Shown: positions 1 through 43,346 of the stretch, one piece after another
Numbering within the stretch: the first letter of the stretch is position 1
Layout of the letters: each line of letters begins with the position of its first letter
Source: Brachycybe producta
Taxonomy: Eukaryota > Arthropoda > Diplopoda > Playtdesmida > Andrognathidae
Assembly (NCBI GenBank): GCA_036925085.1
Contig: JAUPFP010000025.1
Location: 1,697,733-1,761,732, forward strand
Direction of reading: 5' to 3'
DNA length: 64,000 nt
Made by a program: the position numbers and the translations under genes
The notes under the pieces: generated by a model
Told to the model about the DNA's origin: nothing
The model's database searches: none
The model's input: only the letters and a program-made list of their open reading frames with translations

Positions 1-342
1 CGGTTCACGTGCAATGAAATTTTTAAGTTGCATTTTCATGAAAGCATTCATAGAAACACCTCAACCACGCCCACTCTGACTTTGCCTAACTTTTTAATTG
101 TGTATTGCACAAAGGAAATGAAGACATGTCTTGCAGACGTCATAATTCATTTTAGACGATTTAAGGGTCTGCCACTCTTTAAACAGTAATAGACTGAGGC
201 GTTTTAAGACATAAGACATATACTGTGTAGGCCTACATTTGAAAAAATATAAACTTTTTATCATTCTAATGCATGTAAAACGCACTAAAACTAATAAAAA
301 AAATGGCTCATTTTGTTATATTTGCTTCTTTTGTCAAAAAAG
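1..342. other. Intron sequence upstream of the first visible Dscam exon
   Basis: AT-rich, with no conserved open frame on either strand. The acceptor before position 343 needs a codon already begun in an upstream exon, so this is intronic sequence of the Dscam-like gene. I see nothing else in it. Confidence 0.6.
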
Positions 343-30422
<30,080 letters not shown>

Positions 30423-31635
30423 TACTTGAAATATGAAATTTGCTTCCGTGAAGTGACTCTCTCTCTCCCTCTCTCGAGTGTGTCGAAACCTTTTCGATGT
30501 TCTCGTCGTTGCGTTCGTTTTGTGTGTCTTCAAAGTGCCAATGAGTACGAGACACTGATGTCCACTACTTTAAAAAAAAAAGATGTCGACCAAATAGCCA
30601 CCTTAAGATGGAAACACAATTCTGCCTTTTCTTAAAAAGATAAATTGTATTTAAATTTCTTTTGTGTTTTTTTCTATCAAACTGTAATTCGTGTAGAGAA
30701 AAAAACTGTAATTATTATATAAAAATGTATTTGTTAATAAAAAACAAAACTAATCATGTTTGAGTGTTAATTGCTTTAATTTAATTTGTTGCAAATGTGC
30801 ATTGTATTAGACTAGAAGTAGATTTAATTTTACAATGACTAGAATATACAGTAATTAAACTTGTTTTTTTAAAGTTTAAACGTCTCTCGAACTGTGATTA
30901 TTCTGTCTTTCAATAGCAAAATTAAAAGAAAACTTCAATGTGTTTTAGAAACTAGAAGAGTTGCTCAATCACATAAGAGTATTTTTATGTAAATGTCTTT
31001 CAAAATAAACTTTTCATGTCAGTTTGAAAATAATCCAAAAAGCAGACGATATTTCTAAAAAGAAATTTTTCTATAAAACGTTTATATTGAAAGAAAACAA
31101 CATGAAAATATTATTAAGTGATTCAGTTACCGCTCTAGTTTTTTTAAAACACTTTCAATTTCTCTTCAAAGTTGCTCTTGAAACGTAAAACAAACAACCC
31201 AGAGCTCAAAAACCTCCCTATCCCTTCTAGTTTCTAAAACACTTTCTACTTTCTCTTAATTTTGATCCTGAAAGACAGAATAATACAGAGTTCAAAAATC
31301 AGTTATTTAGAAACTAGAAGAGTAGCTAAACCACTTATGAGTATTTTCATGTAGATTTGAAGATGATTCAACTTTAACCTTTTGCTGTAGTTATTGTATA
31401 TTGATTATGCATCTTGCAGCACTTGGACCTTAATTGCAAGCAGACAATATTTTTTTTTTAATTTTCATCTATGAAAAGTTTATTCTGAAAATACTATTAA
31501 CTGAATCAGCTACCCTTCTAGTTTCGAACACACTTTCAATTTCTCCTTAGTGTTGCCAATCTGAAACCATAGAGTTTGGCAATCAGCCTACCTCACAAAA
31601 CATCTTAAAAGAATAAAATAACTTCTACATTTCAG
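30423..31635. other. Convergent 3' region between Dscam and NWD1 with two foldback copies
   Basis: The Dscam 3' UTR runs to about 30760. Two TTCTAG foldback copies then occupy 30860-31610. On the minus strand the first AATAAA after the NWD1 stop is at 31484-31479, inside a foldback arm, so the element may supply that poly(A) signal. No other gene is visible. Confidence 0.55.
30736..30741 (+). terminator. poly(A) signal of the Dscam-like gene
   Basis: AATAAA lies 314 bases after the Dscam stop codon, in AT-rich sequence, and is the first canonical hexamer on the + strand after that stop. It implies a 3' UTR of roughly 330 bases. Transcript evidence is needed to confirm use. Confidence 0.6.
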
Positions 31636-34600
31636 CTACTGTAAAGAACAAGCTTTAGATTTGACTTTATGATCGTCAACATCTTTGGAACCGGAACCAG
31701 CTGCAGCCATCGCAACAATACGTGCCGCAGTTTTGAAATTGATCACCGGACCGTTACCTCTGAGATGACTTCTATCGGTACGGCTCGGCATCGAAGCCAA
31801 ATACTGTTGCACTTCTGATCGAGCCGGATCGACAATCATCAACCCCGTCACGCAACCATCCACCGTGCCCAATACGAGACAAACTCCATCGTCACTACTC
31901 TCGATAGCATTCAAGTCCGCAGGAACACGATAATTTGCAATCATTGCAGCATCACTAACACGAAAAACCCTCATCGTTTGTCGGCCACTATGATAATAAA
32001 GAACGTAATCGTCATTTTTCGTAAACATGACATTTACCGTAAAAACACCTTCGGCCACTCTCGGAATAAAAGTCTTCACCGTGTTACCATAACGAAGTTC
32101 GATCAATTCCAATCCACCTCTACTCGGTGCATACAGACCATATTTACCGTCACGAGTACAAGTACCGTTCCATCTCGGTACGGACCTCACAAACTTTTTA
32201 CTTTTCAGATCCAAGATGTTTGCTTTATCCGGATCGATCAACGCAATCTGTGTAAACTTATGCGGAAGAGAAACAATCTGAGTTATTTCTTTCATGTTCG
32301 GATATTTAGGTGTAATTTTCTGTTGAAGCGTTCCGGTCTGAGTGTGATAGACCAGGAGACAATCTTTGGATCTTTCACTTGCAAGAGCAACGATGCTGTT
32401 ACCGTCAGAAGTTACGACAACCGGTCGAAACACCTTCGGAGTGTATTCGAAATCGTAAAGTTGATCTCCTTCGGGAAAACATCGTATGGCACAGCGGCAC
32501 TTTCCGTCAACGTCTCTGGAAACCACCAGAACCTTAGCATCTTCATCTAACAAAAACAACTGCCTGACGTTTTTCTGTTCGCTTTTCGTCAAAAGCGTTT
32601 CACTGTCAACATCCCAGATAAGAAAATGATCGCATTCGATGGCCACGATGTAACGACCGTTACGAGAAATCGCCGCATGAGTTATGATGGCTCCGAGCGG
32701 ACTATCTGCAAGTTTACGTAAAAGTTTCCCTGTACGTAAATTCCAGACTCCGACACAACTTCTAGTAACGGTTGCCACTTGATTGGTACGTGACGATAAA
32801 CTCAGTGAATCTACGGGCATTTCGTGACGATCTATAACGTGAACTTGTTCGAAAATATTATTAATATTCCATACTTTAACCGTTCTATCAATAGATGAAG
32901 TTATAACCGAATTCCAAGTGCCATCCATCAACGGTACCATACTGATGATCCTTGCGAAATGAGCGTCCAAACACTTAACGAGTTCTTCGGTTGCCAGATC
33001 CCATACGTAAAGCACTTTACGAACACCGGCCACGATGTAAGTATCACCCTTACTTATAGCCGCAGTGTTGGAATGCAACGGTTTCGTCGAAATATTACGA
33101 ACACCGTGAGGAAGTTGAAAAGTTTTAACGTTTTCTCCTCTGAGAATCTTAAGATCGTAAAGTTTAAAACCGGTCATTACGGTTGCTAAAAGTAAATTAT
33201 TATCGTTCCAGTATCTCAACTGTGATATATGTTCGTTAACTTCTCCGATTTCTCGCTCGAGTGTCCAACATTCTTTCTGCATCGTAAAAACACTTAACGT
33301 CACTGTGTCCTCTTCTTTACGACAAGCGAACAATCGAGTTCGATCGTCGTTTTTTATCATGACACCGTGAAAACGAAAAACATCAAAGTTGAGGTTGTCC
33401 CGTATGGTAACGAGCCACATCGTATCGTCATCCTCGGTGTCGTCGTTCGAATAAACGATATCGTAAGTCTGCAACGAAACGAAATCGACATCCAAGATCA
33501 ATTTACCAATAATGGTTTGATGTTGTTCCACAAGTTTTCCGCTAATGTCAAAAACAACCCAATCGTTACTATTCCAAACTGCAAGATGTGTTTCGTTAAG
33601 CGAAACACCGAGAACGGTTTTATTCGTATCGAGTCCTTTATCAATGACTTGAGATTCTCCGGTTAATACATTAAAGAGAACGATCTGATTGTTACTCGTA
33701 AAACTGGCCGCTCTTCGGTTTTCGGGACTGACGGCTAAACCCTGCATGATACCTTCGATTTCGGGATTTATGTTTCTCGTAATGTCGCTAGTGGACAGAT
33801 CCCACATGATGAGACGATTCGATACGGAGATAATGTAACGTTTATCCGAAGTAAGACAAAATGCAAAAACAGCAAAATTGTGTCCTTCTAACGAATATTT
33901 TAAAGGACCTCCCGGTGTATGCATCGAGTGGTAAGTCGGTAAAAGTGCACAATGTTGAGGTCCGAGCCGATCACATTGTTGTAAAAGATTCTTAACGTGT
34001 CTATTATGGTGCATTTCAGGTAAAAGTCTTCCGATCAATTGCGGTGCCAACATATCGGGATATTCACTAATGACGGCACCACCGAGCCGCATCGCATCGG
34101 CAACTAAGAGAATTTCTCTTTTAGCTTCGTTATCATCGCAAAGTTCGTAAGCATCCTGAAAATCGTTCAGAACTGCCTGAAGGGGACAACAACTCAGTTT
34201 CGCATGAAGCCATTCGTAACTAAATAAAACGTGTTCGTAAAGATCTTCGAACCTTCTGGAACGTACCAGATGATACGGCAGTTCGCCGAAACGTCGTAAG
34301 TTATACCGTGCCACTTTACCGTCTTTGTTGTAGAATACGAGTGGCTGAAGCGGAACTTTTCTATCGGCTTCACCTTCTTTTGCCGTGAGACCGAAACGAT
34401 GCCGTTGTACTTCGGTAAAACGGAAAGGTTTCGCTCGACCACCACCCCAAATACCGGAAAAATAATCAGCAATACTCGAATGAAAATAAATTGCCATGTT
34501 CATGTTTTTAAAGTATCGTTCTTTAGCCGCATCTCGAAATTGGCGATGATACCAGTTCATGACGCTGACTCCGTCCGCTTCTCTTTCGGACAGATAATTC

Positions 34601-37600
34601 GGAAGATCGTTACGAATACGTGTCCAAAGCAACGGTGGAATTCTTCTGACCGGTGGAAGATGATATTGGTAGATATCATCCAAGACTTTATCATCCAATG
34701 AGATCAGATCTTCTAATTCGGATTCGCTAAGGCCACTTTTAGAAGCCGTAATATAAGCCAATGCGTGAAACACGAGGATTTTACCGTGTTGCAATTCGAT
34801 TCTATCGAAAAGCTTCATTATGCTGTCGTTAACCGTTGATGCCAAATGCGTTTCTTGAGGTCTCGAATAAGATTTCCAACGACAAACTTCTGCAAAAACT
34901 AACTTGACGAAGATCGGTAAAGTACACTTGTTAATTGCGTTTTGAACGACTCGCCATTGATAGTTATTCAGGTCTCTGTGTGCTGTTTCGAGCCACATTT
35001 TGATGACGTTTACGGCAAGTTCTTCGCCGAGAGACGTAACCTCTAAATAATGATCATCACAATCGATCATCTTTTGAAGTGTTTGTAAGTCGCGGCCACC
35101 TTGACCCTCGTCCGTACACGAAATGACGAACTTAAAGAAAGATAAATTGTTTTTTTTTAATTAAAATTGATTACAAATTGTGCTCCTGTATGGTGTTACG
35201 TTTCTCCGTGTCTTTAGAGTTGTACAGAAGAAATCAAAATTTAATGAAGTCAATTTCTATCGAAACAAGTATGGAGAGCTTTTTAAAAAAACATTTTCTA
35301 CAAAATTCAAAGTATTTTCAAATGTAGATGAATAAATTACTTATTTGTGGAAATAATCATTTGAGGACAGTTTTAAAATATCGATTTTTGTTTTCGATTT
35401 TATTTTTTCGGCTTCAACTTCAACTGTTATTTCACCTTCAATTTCAACTTGAACTCCAACTACAAATTCAATTTCAAATTTAACTGCAACTTCCACTTCG
35501 ACTTCAGCTTCAGCTTAAACTTCAACTTCAACCTTAAGTTCAAATTCAACTTCAATTAGAACTTCAATTTCACCTTCAACTTTTACTTCAACTCTAAAAA
35601 CAAGTTCAATTTCAAATTTAACTGAAACTTCTATTTCAGCATAAACTTCAACGTCAACATCAATCTCACGTTCAAATTCAACTTTGACTTCAAACTGAAC
35701 TTCAACCTCAACTCCTAGTACCCTTCGAGTAGAACATATAATTCAACTTAAACTTCATTTGCAACTTAAACTTAAATTTCATGAAACTATTATTTCCAAA
35801 AAAGATAGTAATTTAAAAATACTTCACGTTGAAAACACTTTAAATTTCGTTTAAAATATGTTTCCAAGAAGCTTACTTCTTGAAATATTTCTCTGCTCTG
35901 TACAACTCTGACAGATAGGGATGGTAACACCGTGCTAGAAGCACAATTTATTACTAAAAAGTGACAGTTCCACCTTAACGTGTTGCGGCAAAGACACCGG
36001 AATCCACGAAACCTTATTCGATTCTTCGACACCCGAAAGTTGATCGATAGAATCGAGAAAAATAAAAAGCGGTTGTTCGGAACTCGCGTAATTTAAGAGC
36101 GTTTTCAGATGTGCCGTCAACGGCACCAATTCTTCCGGAATACCCTCCATGGGTAACATATAATTGTAAGCAATCTGTTTACAAATACTAGTTAAAAGAG
36201 GAGCCAATGATGAACTGTCCGGAGTGGTGCCGACGAACCGAATCACGTTCAACGGCTTCGTCTTCGGAAGCCATTCGTAAACCAGACTCGCAGTTTTTGA
36301 AATCATCGACGTCTTTCCACATCCTCCGGCTCCGTAAAGAAGAAACGGCTTGTCGGATTTACCGAGCACGTACTGCTCGAGTCTACATAGTTCTTCCTCT
36401 CTGCCATAAAAAACCTTGACTGAATTATTACACGCGTGCAAATGTTGAAGTAATTCGGTCACAATTTGACCCTGAGGACTCGAATCCTCTTTACGCATCG
36501 CTCTGTCCACCAATTTGATTATATTTTTATAGAAATGTGTTATAAATTGTTGAATGTATTCACGATGAGTCTCGATATCGAGACCCTCTTTACCGATCCA
36601 TTCCACCGTAAACCTAAAATAAAAGGAACAATTTTTATCTGGCTCACTTGCAAGAAATTCGAAAGAAAAAAAAAATCGGCAAAAAGTCATCGATAAATTC
36701 TCACTTGCACAAGTTGGACGTCTCGATCTTTGCCGGCATTCTGTTGTCACGAAGATCGGCCAACAGATCGACGGCTTCCGTATCAACAACACGATTAATA
36801 ATATCAATAAACTTTGAAGCTGATTTCAGATTGGATAGATTGATATTATTGATGAAGCGAACGTAGGCCAAACAATGATTCTTGGTGTTTTTCACTTTAA
36901 GAATGCCATTGATCACTTCCCGTTCAGTAACTATACAGAAAATGAAAAAAATAACCTGATTTCAACTCTTAAGTTGGCTTTCAAGTGTAACCGCTACTTG
37001 GAACTCTTGACTATTCTGTCTTTCCAGATGCAAAATGAAGAGAAACATGAAAGTGTTTTAGAAACTAGAAGAGTAACTCTATTTTCATACTAACTTTTGA
37101 TAGATACAACCTAAACAAGAAACTGGATCTGGACTGATGGAAGTCTGGATGGAGAATAGAGGTGGAATAGTGGTGTACTAGAGGTGGACTTAAAAGAAGT
37201 TGATGAAGACTAGAGGGAGACTTAATGTGAACAGGAAATGGACTAGAGGGTTACTGGATGGGAATTGGAGGTGGCCTGAAAATATACTGGAGTCGGCATG
37301 TGGACTATAGAGGGTAACTTGATGAGAACTGCAGGTGCACTACAGAGAAACTGGATGTGGACTACAAGTGGACTAAAGGTAGACTGGAAATTGACTAGAT
37401 AGGGACTCGATGTAGACTGGAGGGAGATTAGAGAGGGACTAGATGATACCCGGAAGTGGACTGGAGGGGTTATTGCATTGATAAAGATTGCAAGTGGCCT
37501 GAAGGTGTCCTGTCCTGTAGACTATACATGTAGGTGGTTTAAAGTTCATTTTTAAATAAATCAATGTTCATGAAAATCCTCTGAAGTGATTCCTTTACTC

Positions 37601-40399
37601 TTCTAGTTTCTAAAACACTCTCAATTTCTTTTTAATATTGCTTCCAAAATGCAGAATAATCAGTTTTACTCCATTTATTCCATTCAAACCCCAGATTTAA
37701 AAAATGCGCCTCCAAATACCCGACATAAAATAATTGTGAGTTGAATCTTTGTCCAGTTTTCCCTCATTGAACAAAGTCTGAGCGGCTTTTCGCAACAACT
37801 TTTGCATCTTTGCAAGAGTATCCCACCAAATTCCTTGGTCCTGAGCCTGCAACTTCGGCACTCTCTAAATATAATTGGAACTACATTTAGAAACAATATC
37901 AAAATGTAGTCCACAAAAGAAAAACTGAAGAATAAAACCCACTTTATTATTAAAATTAACCAGAATCGAACTGATTGGTTGTAGAATGCACACTGGTGGA
38001 ACCGCATTCGAGTCTTTTCTATACCATTTATCCAAAAGAGTTACATCGACGTTGGCGGCCACCAATGCATCACGAAATGTAGCCAGCTCTGATGCCAAAA
38101 TGATGGTAGGAATCGGACGGTAACCATATTTCTGTCCAAGAAACACCTTACACAAAATAATACCAGTTATGTCATTACTAAAGCTGGGATTTGTATGCAA
38201 TATCAAGCAAATGTTTCTCAATCTGTGGTTCAAGAACCAATTGTGAGGTAACAATCCCGTTTAGATCAATGATGACAATTGACTCTTGGGCCACAAATTG
38301 AGAAATATTTGCTGGATATTCCTTAAAAATTCAAACCCAAGTTATTCCAGTAACTGGGAATTCTGCGATACTTTTGCTATTTTACCACAAAGTTTGGCCC
38401 CATGGATAACCTTTGACAATTCTCGATCTCTTTCATGCACAACTCGGTGGTCATGTGATCGTCCGTGGCCTCGTCTCGAACACCCCATCGCATATCCACT
38501 ACCTTATTATAAAAATGTTTGATATAACATTTAAAACGCATTTTAAAAATAATTATTAGAATTTTAGAGTAGTTTAAATGACAATGAAATTCAAACTGCA
38601 AAAATCATAATCTACATAATAATTCACAATTGGCTACTTGAGCTCACTGGACCACTGTGCTAAGGCCACTTTTTGACCACTTTTCTTTCCATAGAAAATA
38701 CATTGCTACCGCAGCCGAGCCACCTTCGACTTCATTTTGCAGTCGAAAAGTGGTCTGTGTATTCCAAACCTTAATGGACCACTGGGCTTATTGGACCACT
38801 GAGCTAGGGGCACAACTGGACTACTGGGCCAAGTGAACAAGTGGACTACTAACTAATTAAACTACTGGGTTAACTGAATCACTGGACGAGATTAATCATT
38901 AGGTTTAGGTGATCACCGGATACAGAGGTTATGACCCTTTGGAATCAAGAGCTAAAAAAAACACCTGAAATTTAAATCATCACAATGCAAACGGCTCAGA
39001 AGATCTATGGCAGAGGGACAATTTAATTCAAAAGCAGTATAAGAAATTCATTTACTAAAAATAAAAATCTAGGATACAAGATTCAGTAATAAAACCATTA
39101 TTTTTATTTACGTGAATATTGTTACGATTTATGATTTTCTAAATGGATTTCCAGATTACAGACAATGGTTAAGCTCGCACACAACAAAAAAACGTCAAGA
39201 CTAGAATATGCAGCAAACAAAATGAAATAGAAACATCACATTTGTAATGCCATTTTGAGAGTGGACAAAAGCCACAAAAAACGCAATTACCATTAACACC
39301 ATAACATAAATTGTTCATATTCCCATCAATTGGTCACACGATGAACAAACTTACCCAAGCAAATAAAAAAAAAACGCAACACCTGAAATTGTGTGCTGAA
39401 TTATGTAATTACCTGAAATTCTAGGCCATGTTTCTCTCGACAATATTCCTTCAATTTGGGATAAACTTCTTCCATTAGTGTATTCCTCTCAGTTGATGTA
39501 TCTTGTACAAATTGTAATTACAAAATTATATTTTTAATAATTTTTTTTTAAATAGCCATAATAACAATTTCAGATATCAAATTAAAATATAATTAACAAT
39601 TAAATTTTTAATTCAAGTAGTCTTTATTCAACTATAGTTGCTGCACTGTAAATTGAAGCTTGTGACATCATAAAGATTTGACAAAAAAATCTAAGGGGCC
39701 TCTCATTACATAAAAAGTCATAAAAATGTGAGTCATACCTTATGATCTCACCACTTGTACGTTATTATTTTATGACCATCACATTGGGTTGTAGTCAATG
39801 GCAGTCATATTTGTTGTAATATTTTGTAATTTGCTTTTGTGACAATAACAAAGTTATAAGCCAGGTATAAAAATCTGCTGCCCTATGACTGTCTTATTTT
39901 ATGCCTGTAATGAGCTAGCTAGACACCAGTTTTGTAACATTTTGTCTGATCAACTTCTGATTTTGTTCCCTTTTTTCTTAGCGACAAAATGACACAAGCT
40001 GAACTTTTTGATCAACCCCTTTAACCACAAAATAAAATTCAAACTTAGTTAGAAACTAGAATTGCTCATAAAATTATAGTAAATTTTTGAAAATTTATAT
40101 CTTTGCAAGTAAACTTTCTATGATAGTTTAAAAATGATAAAGAATTTTCATAAACGACTGGTAAATCTAAAACACCAGAATGAAAATATATTTCGTGTTA
40201 TCCGATTTTTCCTGTTATCTCTACATGTTAAACTTATATAATCGTAAAGGGGAAACACGATCAACCAAAAATTTAAAATGATATATATAATTTTACCCGT
40301 GAAAGTCGAACTGGTAAAGATACGAACAATCTTGGAGCTTAACGGTGGAAGATTGTCCAATTTTCCTGCAAAGATTCTATCCACGGCCTCGTCATCCAT
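31636..40399 (-). CDS. NWD1: NWD1-like NACHT and WD40 repeat protein (8 exons, complete)
   Basis: STAND-class ATPase of the NWD1 type. Exons in transcript order: 40399-40297, 39501-39413, 38502-38386, 38146-37943, 37864-37720, 36930-36705, 36613-35974, 35130-31636. Phases agree throughout and give 1672 residues. Residues about 20-150 form the N-terminal DUF4062-like domain typical of NWD proteins (RIFTSSTFTDTSTERN, VVDMRWGVRDEATDDH, FLGQKYGYRP). The NACHT domain has a Walker A GAGGCGKTS near residue 390 and a Walker B LFIFLDSIDQ near 480. The C-terminal half, in one 3.5-kb exon, carries degenerate WD40 repeats such as IIMWDLS, LYVWDLA, VKVWNINN and VGVWNLR. The start ATG at 40399 has an in-frame stop 27 bases upstream. 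NWD1 resembles it more than NWD2 in the helical region (SGLSESELEDLISLDD). Mammalian NWD1 has been linked to steroid receptor signalling and purine synthesis; the role here is unknown. Confidence 0.9.
35400..35790 (+). repeat. Degenerate TTCAAC hexamer array
   Basis: About 390 bases of degenerate six-base units (ACTTCA, with variants ACTTCG, AATTCA, ACCTCA) lie in the NWD1 intron between exons 7 and 8. The unit does not match a known animal telomere repeat. Confidence 0.8.
36968..37665. mobile_element. TTCTAG foldback copy interrupted by a minisatellite
   Basis: The left arm (36968-37080) and right arm (about 37538-37665, with TTCTAGTTTCTAAAACACTC) belong to one element. The loop is replaced by 37110-37535, a degenerate array of TGGACTAGAGG / GGTGGACT units of roughly 18-24 bases. 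It lies in NWD1 intron 5. Confidence 0.7.
38185..38340. mobile_element. hAT-like MITE filling an NWD1 intron
   Basis: A copy of the 7772-8072 family (TGCAATATCAAGCAAATGTT, TTGGGCCACAAATTGAGAAA). It makes up about 155 of the 239 bases of intron 3 (38147-38385). It does not itself contain the splice sites. Confidence 0.65.
38640..38910 (+). repeat. AAGTGGT MITE fragment and GGACCACTG minisatellite
   Basis: Degenerate tandem units of the type TGGACCACTGGGCTAA are interrupted at 38665-38780 by an AAGTGGT-family fragment (GACTTCATTTTGCAGTCGAA). It lies in NWD1 intron 2. Confidence 0.6.
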
Positions 40400-42080
40400 C
40401 CTCAAAAATCTAATAAAACTTCGCTAAAATATGCTTCGATCCGTAAATTTCCTCCCCCCCCCCCAAAAAAAAACCAATCAAAATAACTTAATAGATCAAA
40501 TTAATTATTAATTAATGTCTGTAGTGTTAAACATCTAAAAATCATATTTTACGAACAAGTTCATTTTCTGCAAAAATACAAAGTAAATTGTGTCTAGGTT
40601 AGTAAGACTCCAAACCAAAAAAAAACACCAACAAAGTCATTACGAAGTCACGCAAATTATCTTAAAACATATTTCTGGCCCCAAAAAAAAAGTTTCATAA
40701 TTCGCAATGTTACATATGTTTTTTATTGTTGTCCTAAGGACACGCCTTGCAATATTGGTAATCATTACTTAATAGAAGTTTCTCTGTCAGAACTAAATGT
40801 CAGCTGTCGACAGCTAAAACTAAATGATGAACAGCAAGCAATCACGGGCTCGCAAATAACACGCAAAGCCAGATTGCAAGTTATTGATTTTTTCAACATA
40901 GTTTACATGTGTTACCATGGTAACTATATAAATGCAATTTCAAACTTCTCTCTATTGAAAAAACTATAATAAATCAGTAATCACACTTTAGAAAATGAAA
41001 ATCTAAACAAACATGCAACGAAATTAATTCTAAATCAGCAAAATTAGTTTTATTTAACATGTAATCTCAAAGAATAAATTCGTTAACACAGTTTATGTAA
41101 CCGGAGCCTCTCGAACTCTTGATTCTTCTGTCTTTCAGTTGCAAAATCAAGAGACACTTGAATGTGTTTTAGAAACTAGAACGGTAGCACAATCGCTTAA
41201 TGGGATTTTCATGATGATATATCTTTCAAAATAAACTTTTTTGTCAATTTTGAAAATAGCCCGACTTTAAGCAGACCATATTTTTTATGTTTGTCTATAT
41301 AAAAGTTTATTTTCAAAGATATCAATATGGAAATACCCCTTAAGTGATTGTGCCACCATTCTAATTTATAAAATATTCAAGTTTCTCTTAATTTTGTTTC
41401 TGAAAATAAAACAACAGACTAACCAGAGTTTGAGGGACGATTTAATGTAAAGCCTTGTAGTCTTTCAAAAGAGCTAGCAAGAACAACCATTTGCTTGTGC
41501 TCACTGATGTTTGCTTATTCCCTTGAAATGCTCACCTTGCGTCCATACCAGAGCGAACATGTTCTTGTTCGCAGTTGATCCATCGTTTACAACTAGCATT
41601 CTAGTCTGAAGGTGATACAATAATCACCGCTCACACCACACAAGCACAAAAAAGTCTTTTTTTTATGTACCGCCATCCACTCGATCTTTTTTGAACATAA
41701 CGAGCAATGTTTGCTCGCTCTTTTGGTGAATACCCCGGGTTAAGAAACAAGAAAAAATTTGCCAATTTTGTTTTAATTAAACCATTCAAAATATATTTGA
41801 TATTTAGTTGATTGATATATTTAGTTTGGTAATTTTCAGAATTTTATTGTTATAATTATGGCATCAGTCTCGGGTTGATGAAAAAATCAAGATTGTTGTA
41901 TATAAATTTTTAACTAATAATTTAAAAAAACAACTATTTAGACAAAATTGACAAATGAAGATGTTCTAAAATATGTTTACTATTTGATTTCAATAAAGAT
42001 TTCTATGAAATAATACCATAAATTGACGAAATTTACTCTTAAACGTACAAAAAAGGTTATAATTGCATTTTGGTTGCTAT

Positions 42081-42456
42081 TAGGGATGTGACATTCGAAT
42101 CCTCAAATCTTGAAAAATATTCGAGATTCGAAAACTCGAATCTTCGCGCTTTTTTTCGTCTTTCGAATCCTAACCTAAAAAAACTGTTAAAAACTTTGGT
42201 AAAATTAGTTTTAACTCCATTGACGTCCAACAGAAGCAGTTCACTAACAAAAAAAAACCGGCGATTGTTGCAATTTCGGTGTTGTATCCGGATCACCAAT
42301 GGATCACTTTGTGGCGACCCTGAGTGCCACACTTGTTTTTTTTATTATTAATAATTTTATATTTAATATTATTTCATTTATTTGTATCTTCTTAATGAAT
42401 AATATACAATTCTTAAATGAGGGATTCGAGAAAATTTAGGATTCGTCCCACCTCTA
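42081..42456. mobile_element. hAT-like TTCGAATC element with 8-bp TSD
   Basis: Termini TAGGGATGTGACATTCGAATC-type and the inverted GATTCGTCCCACCTCTA are flanked by GTTGCTAT and GTTGCTAA (7 of 8). It is 376 bases, non-coding, and in inverse orientation to the 15173 copy. Confidence 0.85.
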
Positions 42457-43114
42457 GTTGCTAATTATTTTTTTTTCCATAGCTGTTATTTGCATATAAA
42501 TTATTCTATGAAATGATAAAATCTTAACTAAAATGTGTAGGTATCCAATTGGGTCTTGACCCATAACAATAAACATTTTTTTTTGCGATGGGTTAATGTA
42601 GGTAAATTAAGAGATCGAGGGTATAACTCCGTTGTAATTACAAAATTACATTTCAACAATTGAGGTTACAAAGTGTCATTGTTTAACAATTCTACAAACA
42701 ATCACAAACAGCCCCAACGTTGAAAATGTAATTTAAAAGAGTATGTAAACATTATTTTTAAGTTTCGCCAAAAAAACTTGTTTTTCTTGGAAAGTTTCAT
42801 CATTCTCAAATTTAAAAAAAAGGAAATTTCCGCATTTTAATTTGTAAACCACCTTACTTCTAGTTCAGGGACAAATACAAGTTACCTGACAACATAATTT
42901 TAACATTTGACCTCTGCACACATATATCCGTCCCACCTATATATTCTAGAAAGAAATATTATAAGACTTGTATTTTCACAAAAGAAAGTCCTAGATTATT
43001 ATTATTACCATATTATTTATGCAAAGGTGGAGTCCCAGTATTTTGACCAAAAGATAAAATTCAAATTTCTGAGAAAATTTAGAATCTTTAGGGCGAAGTT
43101 TTTTCAAGAAAAAT

Positions 43115-43346
43115 ACTGTATAATCTCGATTATCCGGACTAAATGGAATCGGACCAGGTCCGGATTATCGAAAAATTAGAATAATCCGGAAAATCGCCGT
43201 TTTTTTTAACTTTAATTTTCTCCTTCCGTCACTGTTGGAAAGTTAAGTCAAAACACCGACTACAAACATTTATTTTATGATAATAACCTGTCCGGATTAC
43301 ACAGAAGTCCGGATTACCAAAATCCGAATAATCGATATTATACTGT
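43115..43346. mobile_element. pogo/Tigger-like MITE
   Basis: Inverted termini ACTGTATAATCTCGATTATC and GAATAATCGATATTATACTG enclose further inverted TCCGGATTATC motifs. CAGT...CTCGATTATCCG is typical of pogo-type ends. The element is 232 bases and has no transposase. Confidence 0.7.

Noticed and set aside
31978..34701. Several + strand frames opposite NWD1 exon 8
   Set aside because: They are shadows of the 3.5-kb coding exon on the minus strand; none shows a recognisable domain.
39375..39425. Duplicate ACCTGAAATT at 39381 and 39411, suggesting alternative donor sites for NWD1 exon 2
   Set aside because: Only the site at 39413 keeps the frame and the conserved GLEFQ-VVDMRWG junction. The other lies inside the intron and gives no coding continuation.
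42907..43179. 90-residue frame between NWD1 and the lysozyme gene
   Set aside because: Lys/Phe/Tyr-rich composition follows AT-rich DNA, and the 3' part overlaps the pogo-like MITE.
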